Origin: Burkholderia sp. SRS-W-2-2016
GTDB lineage: Bacteria > Pseudomonadota > Gammaproteobacteria > Burkholderiales > Burkholderiaceae
DNA length: 64,000 nt
NCBI RefSeq assembly: GCF_001931485.1
Contig: NZ_MSDV01000059.1
Coordinates: 1 to 64,000 of the forward strand
Direction of reading: 5' to 3'
The translations under genes were made by a program, and so were the position numbers. Positions 51,814 through 60,897 of this stretch are shown here, piece by piece. The notes beneath the pieces are model-generated. The model saw nothing but the letters and a program-made list of their open reading frames with translations. It made no database searches and was not told the DNA's origin. Within the stretch, counting starts at the first letter, position 1, and each line of letters begins with the position of its first letter.

Positions 51814-52686
51814 TCAAGGCCGCTGATTCGACGGGTGCTCGGTCGCCGGCGGCTTCACGCAGCCAAGCGTGTATTTGAGCGCGGTGGGCAGCAGCGCGCT
51901 CCACACGTCCCACGTATGACCGCCGTCGATGATCCGCAGCGCCGCCGGATTGCCCGCGAGCCGCAGATGCGTGTACAGCAGCGAAGCCTCGGCCTGAATA
52001 TCGAGGTCGTCGTCGCCCGATGCGATGAACATCGGCAAGCGATACGGTCGGCTCATATAACGATCCCACTGCGCCGGGTAGTTCAACTCGTGCCACAAAT
52101 GCGGATCGAATTGCCGTTCGCCGAACACGCCCACCCGCCGCGCCGCCGACGCGCGCGGCGGCTCGTTCGAATAAATCGCCGGACTGAGCAGCAGCGCGCC
52201 GCAGAACAGCTCGGGCTGCGTCAGCGCGTAGCGCAGCGCGCCGAAACCGCCCATCGACACACCGCCGATCATCCGGCCGCCGCGTTGCGTCGCGACCGCG
52301 TAGTGCGTTTCGATCTCGGGCAGCAGATCGTCGAAGAACGCGGTCTCCATCTTTTCCTTGCGATCGACGTACCAGTCGGTGCCGCCTTGCGGCATCACGA
52401 TCACTACCGGCGGCATGTCCTTGTGCTCGATCAGCGCGTCGGCGGCCGTTTGCAGATGGCCTTGCGTGATCCAGTCGTTGGCGTCGCCGTTATTGCCGTG
52501 CAGCAGGTAGAGCACCGGCAGGCGCGGACCGTCCGCGCGATAACCGGCCGGCAGATAGATCGTGTAGTTCCAGTCGCGGCCCAGCGCGTCGGAATGAAAA
52601 TTGTGGCTCGTGACCGTGCTGGCGAACGCGGGCGCAGCGGCAATGACGGCGAGCAGAACGAGGGCGGAACGGAGAAATCGACGCAT
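51814..52686 (-). CDS. Exported alpha/beta-hydrolase, esterase D/antigen 85-like
   Basis: A 290-residue protein with a signal peptide (FLRSALVLLAVIAAAPAFA-S). The hydrolase fold shows LPVLYLLHGNNGDANDWI, the nucleophile elbow GGVSMGGFGALRYAL (GxSxG), the acid in ASGDDDLD and the His in DGGHTWDVW. It is probably a periplasmic esterase, related to S-formylglutathione hydrolase and feruloyl esterase folds. The start at 52686 is preferred because it gives a normal signal peptide. Substrate unknown. Confidence 0.88.
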   Translation of the reverse strand: MRRFLRSALVLLAVIAAAPAFASTVTSHNFHSDALGRDWNYTIYLPAGYRADGPRLPVLYLLHGNNGDANDWITQGHLQTAADALIEHKDMPPVVIVMPQGGTDWYVDRKEKMETAFFDDLLPEIETHYAVATQRGGRMIGGVSMGGFGALRYALTQPELFCGALLLSPAIYSNEPPRASAARRVGVFGERQFDPHLWHELNYPAQWDRYMSRPYRLPMFIASGDDDLDIQAEASLLYTHLRLAGNPAALRIIDGGHTWDVWSALLPTALKYTLGCVKPPATEHPSNQRP

Positions 52687-52902
52687 GTCAGTATCGAAGA
52701 GCGGCGCGGGCGGCCGCCATGCTATCAGCATTGACGCCTGATTTGAGATCGGTAGTGGCCGCAGCGGGAGGCAGGCCGCGCTTTATGCGCGCAAACTTTT
52801 CTGGGCATGTGAAGAGCGGCGAGCGGCCGAAGCGTCTGAAGCGCCCGAGGGGCTAGAAGGACTGCCGAGAGTTCTTCGAGCAGGAGCCCCGAACCCGGCC
52901 GC

Positions 52903-54012
52903 TCAGGCCGACGTCCGCAGCCGTCCCGCCACGAAGCGTCCGACCAGCCGCTTGAACGGTTCCACCCCGAGCGCGACCGCGAACAGCGCACCGACCGCCG
53001 CTGCATCGGCGAGCAGGCCGAGCGGGTAGTTCAGATAACCGTCGGTGGCCCAATACAGCACGGAGTCGATCACCAGCGAGATCACCGCGCCGGCGATAAA
53101 GCACAGCAGCCCCTGACGCCCGATCAGCCCGACCCACGGCAGCCGGCGAGCAATCCGCTTCGCCCAGCCGAGTTCGATCAGATTCGCGGTCAGCCAAGCG
53201 ATCGCGAGGAAGTTGCCCGCGCGCAGGTACGACAGGTTCTGCTTCAGGGTGCCCGGCAGCGGTGTATGCATCAGCACCAGCTTGTAATAGGCGGCGCCTG
53301 CGACCACCACGAGCGCGAGCACGCTCACGAGCCAGCCCAGCCGATGCGCGCTGATGCGCTGATAAACCGGCTGGCAGCGCGCGAGCACGCCGAGCACGAA
53401 CAGCAGCTGCCATGCGAACGGGTTGAAGTCCCAGTGCATGTCCGGCGCCGCCGGCAGGTATTTGCCGATGATCGGCGCGGCGGCCCACAGCCCGATGCTG
53501 CCGGCCAGCAGCAGCCACGGCTTGCTCCGCGCGAGCGGCAGGATCGCCGGGACCAGCAGCGCGAAGAACGCGTACATCGGCAGCACCGACGCGAGGTACG
53601 GCTGGCGGCGCAGCAGCAGGATGTCGCGCAGCGCGGCGAGCGGGGTGGTGAGCAGATCGTCGAGATCGGTGGTGGCGAGATTCGGCCCGTCGATGCTGAA
53701 CGCGGTCAGCACCGCGCTGACCAGCAGCATCAGCCCGGCGGTGACCAGAAACGCCCGGTAGATTTCGAACGAGCGGCGCAGGAAGCGCTCGCGCGCGATC
53801 GTCTCGTTACGCCGCTCGGCGAGCGCCGCGTACGCGGTGGCGGTCGCGAAGCCGCCGAGGAACACGAACACCTCGGCCGCGTCGCACAGCGCGTACGCAT
53901 GCAGCGTGACGCGCGACAGGATGCTGCCGCCGATGTGATCGACAACGATGATCAACAGAACCAGGCCGCGGAAAAAATCGAGCTCGATCAGACGGGACGA
54001 GGATTTTTGCAT
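52903..54012 (-). CDS. OpgC-type membrane acyltransferase
   Basis: A 369-residue protein with about ten membrane segments. It opens with RLIELDFFRGLVLLIIVVDHI, the OpgC/acyltransferase-3 signature with the catalytic-type His-Asp neighbourhood, and then GGFATATAYAAL. In the family OpgC transfers succinyl groups to periplasmic glucans. An upstream TTG at 54024 is possible, but the ATG at 54012 fits better. No opgGH genes are adjacent, so the glucan-succinylating role is inferred from family only. Confidence 0.83.
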   Translation of the reverse strand: MQKSSSRLIELDFFRGLVLLIIVVDHIGGSILSRVTLHAYALCDAAEVFVFLGGFATATAYAALAERRNETIARERFLRRSFEIYRAFLVTAGLMLLVSAVLTAFSIDGPNLATTDLDDLLTTPLAALRDILLLRRQPYLASVLPMYAFFALLVPAILPLARSKPWLLLAGSIGLWAAAPIIGKYLPAAPDMHWDFNPFAWQLLFVLGVLARCQPVYQRISAHRLGWLVSVLALVVVAGAAYYKLVLMHTPLPGTLKQNLSYLRAGNFLAIAWLTANLIELGWAKRIARRLPWVGLIGRQGLLCFIAGAVISLVIDSVLYWATDGYLNYPLGLLADAAAVGALFAVALGVEPFKRLVGRFVAGRLRTSA

Positions 54013-54543
54013 TGTTCGTGTCAAAAGCAGCCCCGTGCGACGGCGCGCTGATGCAGCGCGGCGGGCGTCTCACAAGGCTTTTTATATGGGGTTGGGTACT
54101 GCGGCGGCGCGGCGCTCGATACTGTGGGAGCGCCCGCGGCCCGCGTCGCCGCGCTCGACCGGGCTCAGTTGGGGGCGCGGTGTCGGCGGGTTGTAAAGAT
54201 GACCCTTGCCGCGGCAAGTAGTTCCGTTGCGCCGCAGCAAAAGCGCCCCGATTATATTTCTTTCCGTGACAAAAGCGGGGCGAGCGATGCAGATCGCGTT
54301 GCCGCTTACCCGAAGCCGCGCCCGGAAAAAAGAGGGAGCCGCACGCAGTGGAGAATTAGCAACAATCTCAAAAATCGGCGCATCCTCTCATGGACGGACC
54401 GTCACTGTCGTGTGACGATTTCCGGAAGGCGAAGCACTGATTGAGCGGTCCCGAGAACCGCGCGAAAGTGACGAAAACAGGCGGTATCAAGAATAAGTGG
54501 CCGGATCGAGTTGTCCCATTACTCGAGGTGCAGGGAGATCATC
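54013..54543. other. Intergenic between divergent opgC-like and porin genes
   Basis: 531 bp with a perfect 14-bp palindrome CTTGCCGCGGCAAG at 54205-54218 and an AT-rich patch (TTATATTT near 54252) followed by lower GC. It probably carries the porin promoter and its control sites. No coding frame is supported. Confidence 0.5.
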
Positions 54544-55722
54544 ATGAACAAGCAAGTGTTCGCGCTGGCTGTCTCCGTTGCTGCGTCTACCGGTTTCGTC
54601 GCGCCCGCCGGCGCGCAGACAAGCGTCACGCTGTATGGCGTGATCGATGAAGGGATCAACTACACGAACAACGTCGGCCGCGGACATGTTTATGAACTCG
54701 CGAGCGGTCTCGCACAGGGCAGCCGCTGGGGGCTGAAAGGCGCGGAGGATCTGGGCGGCGGCCTCAAGGCGATCTTTCAGCTCGAGAGCGGTTTCGACCT
54801 GAACTCCGGGCGGCTCGGCCAGGGCGGCCGGATGTTCGGCCGCCAGGCCTTCGTCGGTCTCAGTTCGCGGCCGTACGGCACGCTGACGTTCGGCCGGCAA
54901 TACGATTCGGTCGTCGATTACCTCGCGCAGACCACGGCCAACGGCAACTGGGGCGGCGAGCTGTTCTCGCATCCGTACGACAACGACAACACCGACAACA
55001 CTTTCCGTCTCGACAACACGGTCAAATATACGAGCCCGTCGCTGTCCGGCTTCCAGTTCGGCGGCACCTACAGCTTCAGCAACGACACCAGCTTCGCCAA
55101 CAACCGCGCGTATAGCGTCGGCGGCCAGTATGCGTACGGCGGCCTGCTGGTCGCGGCCGCCTATCTGCAGGCCGACAATCCGGGCCACGGCTCGAACGGC
55201 GCGATCACCACCAACGACGCCGGCTTCGTCGCGACCCGCATGCGCGTGTTCGGCGGCGGCATCACGTATTCGTTCGGGCCGGCGACGGCCGGCTTCGTCT
55301 ATAGCAATTCGAACTATCTGCAGCCGACCGCCAACGGCTATCTCGGCATCGAGCCGCTGGTGCCGCTCGTGCCGGCCACGCCGCCGGGCGTGCTGCTCAA
55401 TTCGCTGAAGTACCAGAATTTCGAAGTCAACGGCAAGTACCAGTTCTCGCCGGTGCTGTTCGTCGGCGCGCAGTACGTGTACACGATGGAGACCTACGAC
55501 GCGTCGAACGGCGGGGTCAAGCCGCGCATCCATACGTTCGGGCTGATGGCGGACTACAACCTGTCCAAGCGCACCGACGTCTATCTGCAAGGCGCGTATC
55601 AGCAAATCACCGGCGATTCGACGTTGTCGGTGCTCGACTACGCGTTCATTCCGGGCACGCAGTCGCCGTCGTCGACGTCGAAGCAGGTCGTGGTGCGCGC
55701 GGCGATCCGGCATAAGTTCTAG
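54544..55722 (+). CDS. Outer-membrane porin, Burkholderia OmpC-like trimeric type
   Basis: A 392-residue protein with a Sec signal peptide (FALAVSVAASTGFVAPAGAQ). The mature part begins TSVTLYGVIDEGINYTNNVG, the constant first strand of Burkholderia/Neisseria-type porins, contains SRWGLKGAEDLGGGLKAIFQLESGF and GRQAFVGLSSRPYGTLTFGRQYD, and ends with a C-terminal Phe in VVVRAAIRHKF, needed for outer-membrane assembly. It forms a 16-strand beta-barrel for small solutes. Start at 54544. A strong terminator follows. Confidence 0.95.
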   Translation: MNKQVFALAVSVAASTGFVAPAGAQTSVTLYGVIDEGINYTNNVGRGHVYELASGLAQGSRWGLKGAEDLGGGLKAIFQLESGFDLNSGRLGQGGRMFGRQAFVGLSSRPYGTLTFGRQYDSVVDYLAQTTANGNWGGELFSHPYDNDNTDNTFRLDNTVKYTSPSLSGFQFGGTYSFSNDTSFANNRAYSVGGQYAYGGLLVAAAYLQADNPGHGSNGAITTNDAGFVATRMRVFGGGITYSFGPATAGFVYSNSNYLQPTANGYLGIEPLVPLVPATPPGVLLNSLKYQNFEVNGKYQFSPVLFVGAQYVYTMETYDASNGGVKPRIHTFGLMADYNLSKRTDVYLQGAYQQITGDSTLSVLDYAFIPGTQSPSSTSKQVVVRAAIRHKF

Positions 55723-55754
55723 TCCGGTTTCAGCACGCGGTCGCCAGGTCGCGC

Positions 55755-55789
55755 AAAGCCAGTCTTCGGTTTCGAAGGCTGGCTTTTTT
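55755..55789 (+). terminator. Rho-independent terminator of the porin gene
   Basis: AAAGCCAGTCTTCG (55755-55768) pairs with CGAAGGCTGGCTTT (55773-55786) through a GTTT loop, with one G-U pair, and runs into six T residues. It lies 33 bp past the stop codon. Confidence 0.92.
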
Positions 55790-56093
55790 GTTGCCCATTG
55801 CCGGCCATTCCTTGCCGCCTGCCGGTCAGCTTCCGAGCGCAATTCAAGTTCCGCGCGCGTCTGCCGATAAGCCGACTATCAACAGCTGTGAATGCAGGTT
55901 CGGCCGGCGCTCGCACGGGTGCTTTCGGGTCGACTCGCCACGGTCGCCGTTACGACTTGAACAGCACTCGTAACGTCTGTTTCAGAGTGTATGGACCGGG
56001 TCGTTTGTATTAAAAGGCACTTTACAATCCGGCCAGATTTTTGAACGGCGGCTCACGCATTCCACGCATCTATAAAAGCAGGAGTCGAACAGA
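55790..56093. other. Intergenic, nothing identified
   Basis: About 300 bp between the porin terminator and the NlpD-like gene. A TACAAT element at 56023-56028 could be a -10 box, but no matching -35 is at the right distance. No coding frame is supported. Confidence 0.4.
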
Positions 56094-57029
56094 ATGAGAA
56101 AACGTTTCGACAGCACGATAGTGGCCAGTGTCGCGGGCGTATGGGTCGCACTGGCGCTCGGCGGTTGCGCGAACATTGGCCAGCAGAACGCGCAGGACGG
56201 CGCGACTACGGGTGTCGCCGCTGCTGCCGGCGCGGCGGCGAATGGCGTCGGCGGATCCGCGGCCACGTTTGCGGGCTCCGCGCCGCTCACATTGGACGCC
56301 GACGGCAACGCGGCGTCGAAGAAAGCGCCGGCGCTCGTCTATCGCGTCAGGCGCGGCGACACGCTTGCCCGCGTCGCGCAGCATCATCACGTGAGCGTCA
56401 GGCAGTTGCAGGCATGGAACGGACTGAAGGCAGCGGCGCGGCTCAAGCCGGGGCAGGTGCTGCACGTTGCGTCGCCCGAAACGGCGCGCGCGGTCCGCGA
56501 AGCGAATGCGAATGCGGCGGCCGCGCGGGCGGCGGCATCGGCGCAGGCCGGTGCGCAGACCTCGTCACAACTTGCGGGGCAGCAGTCGGCTCAGGCGGGC
56601 GCACCAGCGGTGGACGCCGCCGACGTTCGCGAGGTCACACAGGAAACCCGCCGCCACGCGAATAGCGTGACGCTCGCGTGGCCCGCCACGGGCCGCGTCG
56701 TCGAAGCGTTCCAGCCGGGCGAGACGCGCGGCATCGAGATTGGCGGCAAGGCCGGCGATCCGGTGCGCGCCGCCGCCGACGGCAAGGTGATGTACGCGGG
56801 CACCGGGCTCAACAGCTACGGCAGCCTGATCATCGTGCAGCACAACAAGGATTTTCTGACCGCGTACTCGCATAACCGCAAGCTGCTGGTCAAGATGGGC
56901 GACGTCGTTCGCAAGGGGCAGCAGATCGCCGAGATGGGCGACGAGAGCAATTCGCGGGTGTCGGTCGGCTTCGAGTTGCGGCGCGACGGCAAGCCGGTCG
57001 ATCCGCTGCCGTATCTGCCGCGCGGTTGA
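56094..57029 (+). CDS. NlpD-like lipoprotein with LysM and degenerate LytM (M23) domain
   Basis: A 311-residue lipoprotein: signal peptide with lipobox ALGGC (Cys25). A LysM domain follows at about 84-126 (YRVRRGDTLARVAQHHHVSV). The LytM domain is at about 190-308. Of the zinc-binding residues, the first His of the HxxxD pair is not at its normal place (GIEIGGKAGDP) and the last HxH is lost (SVGFELRRDG for the usual HFE). It is therefore more likely an activator of cell-wall amidases, like NlpD, than an active endopeptidase. The Ala-rich linker (about 145-185) is variable. Not next to surE/rpoS, where the main nlpD usually lies. Confidence 0.88.
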   Translation: MRKRFDSTIVASVAGVWVALALGGCANIGQQNAQDGATTGVAAAAGAAANGVGGSAATFAGSAPLTLDADGNAASKKAPALVYRVRRGDTLARVAQHHHVSVRQLQAWNGLKAAARLKPGQVLHVASPETARAVREANANAAAARAAASAQAGAQTSSQLAGQQSAQAGAPAVDAADVREVTQETRRHANSVTLAWPATGRVVEAFQPGETRGIEIGGKAGDPVRAAADGKVMYAGTGLNSYGSLIIVQHNKDFLTAYSHNRKLLVKMGDVVRKGQQIAEMGDESNSRVSVGFELRRDGKPVDPLPYLPRG

Positions 57030-57333
57030 GCATCCCGCAAAAGCTCACCGTGGTTTTATTCAGCAAAGCCAGGTAATTTGCCGGGGCGCGGATCCGTCGC
57101 CACCGGCGGAAGACAAAAATCCACTTCCGCGCGTCCGCATTCTTACGTACCTGGTACAAAACGCCTTCGAATAAGGGCTATTCGTGTTGGCGTGGGCATC
57201 GGGTGCGGCCGCTTGTCCACTCATTGACCAGACGCAGGCGCTAAACCGCGCGCGGGCCAGGCGCGCGTCCCGGAGTTGAAGCCGCCGTTTTAACGGTGAG
57301 GAAATCCGGGAGCGCGCAGTCGCGCACACGTAT
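57030..57333. other. Intergenic between facing genes, nothing identified
   Basis: 304 bp between convergent genes. I see no strong hairpin with a U-tract and no convincing gene. Confidence 0.4.
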
Positions 57334-57735
57334 CTACGACGATGCCTGCACCCCGCGCAGCAGCCGCGCGACTTCGCCGTGGTAATGCAGGATCGCCGGA
57401 TCGGCCTGCAACAGCGGCAGATAACGCGGCAGGAAGCTGTTGTTCGGCTGCTCCGACGAAAACAGACCGACCACGCCTTCAGCGGTCGCGCGCCGGTCGG
57501 CCTCGTCGGCTTCCGTGTCGTCGAGAATTTCGTCGACGCTCGCAATCACCGTCGACAGCGGCGTCAGCCAGCGAAACCCGGACCCGTTGATCAGAATCTG
57601 CAGGAACGCCGCCGGCGTGACCGGGCCGAATTCCTTCTCATACGCGGCGCGTTCGTGATCGAGAATCGCCTTGTGCAGCGCGAGCAACGGTCGGCGAATG
57701 TCGGAAAGGAATTGACTGCATTGCGGGTCGTTCAT
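57334..57735 (-). CDS. Conserved hypothetical protein
   Basis: A 133-residue, mostly helical, acidic protein (FLSDIRRPLLALHKAILDHERAAYEKEFGPVTPAAFLQIL; GSGFRWLTPLSTVIASVDEIL). It has His and Glu residues in helical spacing but no clear hemerythrin or other metal motif, no signal peptide and no membrane segment. AGGAG lies upstream of the start at 57735, which with normal codon pattern supports a real gene. No function can be given. Confidence 0.7.
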   Translation of the reverse strand: MNDPQCSQFLSDIRRPLLALHKAILDHERAAYEKEFGPVTPAAFLQILINGSGFRWLTPLSTVIASVDEILDDTEADEADRRATAEGVVGLFSSEQPNNSFLPRYLPLLQADPAILHYHGEVARLLRGVQASS

Positions 57736-58171
57736 CGGCGGCTCCTGCGGTTGAAGTGACGTGGCGCGCTCGCGCATCGCAATCCGCGCATACGGCGCAA
57801 TGCGAGGTCCGGCGCGCGCCCGTCACACTGACGGGGGATCCGTCGATGGTAACGCATCGAATCGGTGCGCGTTTTACGCTGTCGGGAGGAGAGGGCGGCA
57901 TTGTCGTGCGCGTCGGGGCGATGCGCGGGCGAGCAATGCGACGCGCATCGTGCGATTGCCGCTTCTCACCGCGCGCCGCACCCTTCAAAGCGCGCTTCCA
58001 GTTCCGCGACTACAATCGGCCGGTTTGCTAGCGACGCTCGCGCGATCACAGCCCGCGTTGCAGCCCGCATTAGCGCGACCTGCCGAACAAAACCATCGAC
58101 TTGTCCCGCTCTGTGCGGCGTCGCGATCCAAACCGCGTGGACCACAACAACATTCATCCCCGGAGCCGCTC
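57736..58171. other. Intergenic upstream of the molybdenum hydroxylase operon
   Basis: 436 bp between the divergent hypothetical gene and the (2Fe-2S) subunit. The operon promoter must be here, but I cannot place it. Open frames across this stretch have no start signals. Confidence 0.4.
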
Positions 58172-58627
58172 ATGGCAACGTTCAATATCAACGGCGCAAC
58201 CCATACCGTCGACGCCCCGCCCGACATGCCTTTGCTGTGGGTGCTGCGCGATCTCGTCGGCCTGACCGGCACCAAGTTCGGTTGCGGGATCGCGCAATGC
58301 GGCGCCTGCACCGTGCATCTCGACGGCGTCGCGGTGCGCTCCTGCGTGTTTCCCGCGGCGGCGGTCGGCGATAAAAAAATCGTCACGATCGAAGCGGTCG
58401 GCGACACGCCCACCGGCCAGAAAGTGCAGCAGGCCTGGCGCGAACTCGACGTCGTGCAATGCGGCTACTGTCAGTCCGGTCAGGTGATGTCGGCGGCCTC
58501 GCTGCTCGCCCGCAACCCCAATCCGAGCGACGCCGATATCGACGCAGCGATGTCCGGCAACATCTGCCGCTGCGGGACCTACCATCGCATCCGCGCGGCG
58601 ATCAAGCACGCCGCGAAGGGAGCCTGA
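58172..58627 (+). CDS. (2Fe-2S) subunit of a periplasmic molybdenum hydroxylase (IorA/AldF type)
   Basis: A 151-residue protein with two 2Fe-2S clusters: plant-type CGIAQCGACTVHLDG with a later Cys (about 40-62), and the helical CGYCQSGQVMSA with CRCGTYHRI (about 100-140). It passes electrons from the molybdenum site to the cytochrome. It has no export signal and probably crosses the membrane bound to the Tat-exported large subunit. The large-subunit gene starts 1 bp after its stop. Confidence 0.93.
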   Translation: MATFNINGATHTVDAPPDMPLLWVLRDLVGLTGTKFGCGIAQCGACTVHLDGVAVRSCVFPAAAVGDKKIVTIEAVGDTPTGQKVQQAWRELDVVQCGYCQSGQVMSAASLLARNPNPSDADIDAAMSGNICRCGTYHRIRAAIKHAAKGA

Positions 58628-58628
58628 C

Positions 58629-60881
58629 ATGTCCCGCGGATTGCTCGATGCACAGAACGGCGCGCAACGCTCGCCGGCAGATACCCAGCCCGCGCGCGGC
58701 ATCTCGCGGCGCGGCTTCCTCAAATTCGGCGTGACGGTCGGCGCGGCGGCCGGCGGCGGTCTGCTGCTCGGTTTCAGCATGCCGGCTGCCAGCCAGGACC
58801 AGAAGGCGGGCAGGAGCGTGATCGGCGGCGATGCGAACGAGGCGCCGGAAAGCGGCGTGTTCGCGCCGAACGCGTTCATCCAGATCGACACGGCCGGCAA
58901 GGTCACGCTGGTGATCCCGAAGGTCGAGATGGGCCAGGGCGTCTACACGTCGATTCCGATGCTGATCGCCGAGGAACTCGAAGTGCCGCTCGACTCGGTC
59001 ACGCTCGATCACGCGCCGCCGAACGAAAAGCTCTTCATGGACCCGCTGCTCGGCGGGCAGCTGACCGGCGGCTCGACCTCGATCCGCTTCGCGTGGGAGC
59101 CGATGCGGCGCGCCGGCGCGACCGCGCGCGTGATGCTGGTCAACGCGGCCGCGCAGCAATGGCAGGTCGATCCGGCCAGCTGTCATGCGCAGGCGGGGCA
59201 GGTGACGCACGCGGCGAGCCATCGCAGCGCGAGCTACGGCCAGCTCGCGCAGGCGGCCGCCGCGTTGCCGGTGCCGCAAAACGTCGCGCTGAAAGATCCG
59301 AAGGACTTCAAACTGATCGGCACGCCGGCCAAGCGCCTCGATTCGCCGGAGAAGGTGGACGGCACCGCGATGTTCGGTCTCGACGTGCGGCTGCCCGGGA
59401 TGGTCTACGCGGCGATCGCGAACTGTCCGGTGTTCGGCGGCACGCTCGCGAGCGTCGACGATACGCATGCGAAGAAAATCCCCGGCGTGCGCGAAGTGAT
59501 CAAGCTCGACAACGCGGTCGCGGTGATCGGCGACCACACGTGGGCCGCGAAACGCGGGCTGCAGGCGCTCGACATCAAGTGGAACGAAGGCGCGGGCGCG
59601 CAGGTGTCGATGAAGCGGATCGTCGACGATCTCGCCGCCGCGTCGCAACACGGCGGCGCGGTCGCGCGCAAGGAAGGCCACATCGGCCGCGCCTTCGACA
59701 ACGCGAAGAGCCGCGTCGACGCGGTCTATCAGCAGCCGTTCCTCGCACACGCGACGATGGAGCCGGTCAACTGCACGGTCCACGTGCGCGCCGACGCGTG
59801 CGAAGTGTGGCTCGGCTCGCAGGTGCCGACGCGGGTCGTCGATACCGCGGCGGCGGTCACCGGCCTGAAGGCCGAGCAGATCATCGTGCACAACCATCTG
59901 CTCGGCGGCGGCTTCGGCCGGCGGCTCGAAACCGACATGGTCCGCCAGGCGGTGAAGGTCGGCAAGCAGGTCAACTCGCCGGTCAAGGTGGTGTGGACGC
60001 GCGAGGAAGACATCCAGCACGACATGTACCGGCCGTACTACTACGACACGATTTCCGCCGGGCTCGACGCGAACGGCAAGCCGGTCGCGTGGAAGCACCG
60101 GATTGCCGGCTCGTCGATCATGGCGCGTTTCGCGCCGCCGGCGTTCAATCACGGGCTCGATCCGGACGCGGTCGAAGTCGCCGCCGATCTGCCGTACGAC
60201 CTCCCGAACCAGCTGGTCGACTACGTGCGGGTCGAACCGCACGCGGTGCCGACCGCGTTCTGGCGCGGCGTCGGTCCGACGCGCGGCACCTTCGTGGTGG
60301 AGAGCTTCATCGACGAACTGGCCGCCCAGGCGAAGATCGATCCGGTGCAGTACCGCCGCAGCCTGCTCGGCAAATCGCCGCGCGCGCTGAACGTGCTGAA
60401 CGTGGCCGCGCAGGCCGCCGATTGGGGCAGTCCGCTGCCGAAGGGACAAGGGCGCGGCGTGTCGGTGATGCACGCGTTCGGCAGCTTCTTTGCGATCGTG
60501 CTGGTCGTCGCGGTCGAGCAGGGCGAGGTGACGGTCAAGCGCGTCAATTGCGCGGTCGATTGCGGGATGTATGTGAACCCGAACACGATCGAGGCTCAGG
60601 TGCAGGGCGGGATCATCTTCGGCATCACCGCGGCGCTCTATAGCGAGATCACGATCAAGGACGGCCGGGTCCAGCAGAGCAATTTCACCGATTACCGGAT
60701 GCTGCGTCTGAACGAGACGCCGCCGATCGACGTGCATCTGGTGAAAAGCGGCGAGGCGCCCGGCGGGATCGGCGAACCGGGCACCGCCGCGCTCGCGCCC
60801 GCGCTGACCAATGCGATCTATGCGGCCACCGGTACCCGGCTGCGGCAATTGCCGGTCGGCCGTCAACTGCACAGCGCGTGA
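58629..60881 (+). CDS. Molybdopterin-binding subunit of molybdenum hydroxylase (IorB/AldH type)
   Basis: A 750-residue xanthine dehydrogenase-family subunit. Residues 26-32 (SRRGFLK) open a Tat signal, followed by the hydrophobic GAAAGGGLLLGF. The molybdopterin regions include QGVYTSIPMLIAEEL, GGGFGRRLETDM and the catalytic Glu loop GGIGEPGTAALAPALTNAIY. Relatives oxidise isoquinoline, nicotinate-like heterocycles or aldehydes in the periplasm. The following triheme cytochrome makes the aldehyde dehydrogenase type (as in acetic acid bacteria) the closest arrangement. Substrate not determined. Confidence 0.92.
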   Translation: MSRGLLDAQNGAQRSPADTQPARGISRRGFLKFGVTVGAAAGGGLLLGFSMPAASQDQKAGRSVIGGDANEAPESGVFAPNAFIQIDTAGKVTLVIPKVEMGQGVYTSIPMLIAEELEVPLDSVTLDHAPPNEKLFMDPLLGGQLTGGSTSIRFAWEPMRRAGATARVMLVNAAAQQWQVDPASCHAQAGQVTHAASHRSASYGQLAQAAAALPVPQNVALKDPKDFKLIGTPAKRLDSPEKVDGTAMFGLDVRLPGMVYAAIANCPVFGGTLASVDDTHAKKIPGVREVIKLDNAVAVIGDHTWAAKRGLQALDIKWNEGAGAQVSMKRIVDDLAAASQHGGAVARKEGHIGRAFDNAKSRVDAVYQQPFLAHATMEPVNCTVHVRADACEVWLGSQVPTRVVDTAAAVTGLKAEQIIVHNHLLGGGFGRRLETDMVRQAVKVGKQVNSPVKVVWTREEDIQHDMYRPYYYDTISAGLDANGKPVAWKHRIAGSSIMARFAPPAFNHGLDPDAVEVAADLPYDLPNQLVDYVRVEPHAVPTAFWRGVGPTRGTFVVESFIDELAAQAKIDPVQYRRSLLGKSPRALNVLNVAAQAADWGSPLPKGQGRGVSVMHAFGSFFAIVLVVAVEQGEVTVKRVNCAVDCGMYVNPNTIEAQVQGGIIFGITAALYSEITIKDGRVQQSNFTDYRMLRLNETPPIDVHLVKSGEAPGGIGEPGTAALAPALTNAIYAATGTRLRQLPVGRQLHSA

Positions 60882-60897
60882 CGCAAGGGAGCCCGAG

